A stretch of 6,872 nt of DNA from GYS-P2D sp964489125 (GTDB taxonomy: Bacteria > Bacteroidota > Bacteroidia > Chitinophagales > Saprospiraceae). The stretch lies in contig CAZAXY010000154.1 in assembly GCA_964489125.1 (NCBI GenBank), positions 1-6,872 of the forward strand. Direction: 5' to 3'. Below, piece after piece: positions 6,101 through 6,872 of this stretch (positions within the stretch are counted from its first letter, which is position 1; the number at the start of each line of letters is the position of its first letter). Position numbers and translations under genes: made by a program. The notes under the pieces were generated by a model. The model was not told the DNA's origin and ran no database searches. It was given only the letters and a program-made list of their open reading frames with translations.

Positions 6101-6872
6101 GGATCTTTAATGACAAAGACAACATTAATAACTGTATAATTATCAAATGGCACTGAAATTACATCGTAGGTCATCACGCCATCAGAATCGATCGAGATAT
6201 TGGAGAGTATAGTTGAGTCAAAATCTGTAATATGATACTCGAGTTCATCTTGTTGATAGTATGGCACAAAACCAGAAGATCCATCACTACTGACTACTGG
6301 TGTACTAAACTGTGACCTATAATCTCCATACAAATCTAGTACTACCATGGTGTCTAGCGAAGAAGCATCAATAACTACCGCTGGTGGATAAAACCATCTT
6401 GTGTTCTTAGCAGTATTAAGCTCTTTAACTTCTCCCGAACTATTAGCTGTCAGTATATAATCGACGTTGGTAGTGTCGGCTTGGGCTCCGATACCATATT
6501 CTCCTAAAGTAACTGTTCCTCCTTGAACATCTAATCGTGCAGAAGGACTCAGAGTTCCTAATCCAACATCGCCATCAGATTGTATAATTATATCTCCATC
6601 AGCAGTCCCGTCAAATGTTAAATTATGCGTGTTGAGATTTACTGTTCTGGCAGAGTTCAGGCTACCATCAGTATTATATATGTTATCAGAACTACCGGAT
6701 ACTCCACTTAGATCTACGGTAAGCGGATCTACTCCATCACCGTTCAACGATATCACTAAAGAATTACCGTTAAGTGCAAATGAATCTAACTCTGGGACAA
6801 TCTCGAGGACATCTCCATCAGTATTGATGCCTAATAGCCTAGATGGACTCGTACTATCAAAATTACCATCAC
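6097..6872 (-). CDS. Tail-fibre/adhesin-like repeat surface protein, C-terminal part (5' end outside window)
   Basis: The reading frame is open to the right edge of the window, so the start is missing; 257 complete codons are visible. A GTG at 6756 could be taken as a start, but in-frame sequence upstream (including SPSRLLGINTDGDVLEI) is of the same repeat type, so GTG is internal. The visible part holds fibre-like repeats: NIYNTDGSLNSARTVNLN, then NLTFDGTADGDIIIQSDG and GDVGLGTLSPSARLDVQGG, a style known from Bacteroidota and phage-like trimeric fibre or endosialidase-chaperone-associated proteins. A distinct C-terminal domain of about 100 residues follows (from WFYPPAVVIDASS to INVVFVIKDP). 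I recall similar ends in flavobacterial surface proteins encoded just before large adhesins, but its function is unknown to me. The stop codon overlaps the start of the next gene, so the two form an operon. Role as a surface fibre or adhesin is inference. Confidence 0.8.
   Translation of the reverse strand, partial: DGNFDSTSPSRLLGINTDGDVLEIVPELDSFALNGNSLVISLNGDGVDPLTVDLSGVSGSSDNIYNTDGSLNSARTVNLNTHNLTFDGTADGDIIIQSDGDVGLGTLSPSARLDVQGGTVTLGEYGIGAQADTTNVDYILTANSSGEVKELNTAKNTRWFYPPAVVIDASSLDTMVVLDLYGDYRSQFSTPVVSSDGSSGFVPYYQQDELEYHITDFDSTILSNISIDSDGVMTYDVISVPFDNYTVINVVFVIKDP

Noticed and set aside
6754..6756. GTG at 6756 as the start codon of the fibre-like protein
   Set aside because: The frame stays open to the window edge and the upstream 38 codons read as the same kind of repeat protein, so GTG is internal.

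Overview
This window reads as a surface- or secreted-protein locus of a Bacteroidota bacterium, most likely a marine-type Flavobacteriia. Three things point there. Secretory signal peptides end in the typical SAQ or YGQ style. Protein architectures (Asp-rich thrombospondin type 3 modules, MopE-like cysteine/Asp motifs, a CBM6-like domain, a dockerin-like end) are common in that group. Finally, promoter elements match the Bacteroidota consensus TAnnTTTG with an upstream TTTG, and Shine-Dalgarno sequences are not obvious. DNA is AT-rich, and all four genes lie on the minus strand, so transcription runs from high to low coordinates.

In transcription order: (1) 6872-6097 is the C-terminal part of a tail-fibre/adhesin-like repeat protein whose start lies outside the window. 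(2) 6100-2543 is a 1185-residue secreted multidomain protein whose start codon overlaps the previous stop (ATGA), so the two are almost certainly co-transcribed and translationally coupled. It has a MAM/jelly-roll-like domain, two further beta-rich domains set between Asp-rich calcium-binding-type repeats, two MopE-like motifs and a C-terminal CBM6-like domain. (3) 2418-622 is a 598-residue secreted protein with its own good promoter and a dockerin/EF-hand-like end. (4) 515-63 is a 150-residue secreted protein of unknown function. The intergenic gaps are about 124, 106 and 62 bp. No gene-free stretch exceeds 300 bp, and I see no RNA genes, mobile elements or CRISPR arrays.

A reasonable reading is a set of exported, calcium-stabilised adhesive or glycan-binding proteins, without any catalytic domain visible. 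The most notable points are these: a perfect 10-bp inverted repeat that buries the start codon of the 598-residue gene in a predicted 5'-UTR hairpin; the absence of a recognisable type IX secretion C-terminal signal on all three complete exported proteins, including the large one where it would be expected; an internal duplication of a roughly 130-140-residue Asp-rich module; and a promoter-like box at the left edge, implying another minus-strand gene beyond the window. I found no clear evidence of a wholly new system.
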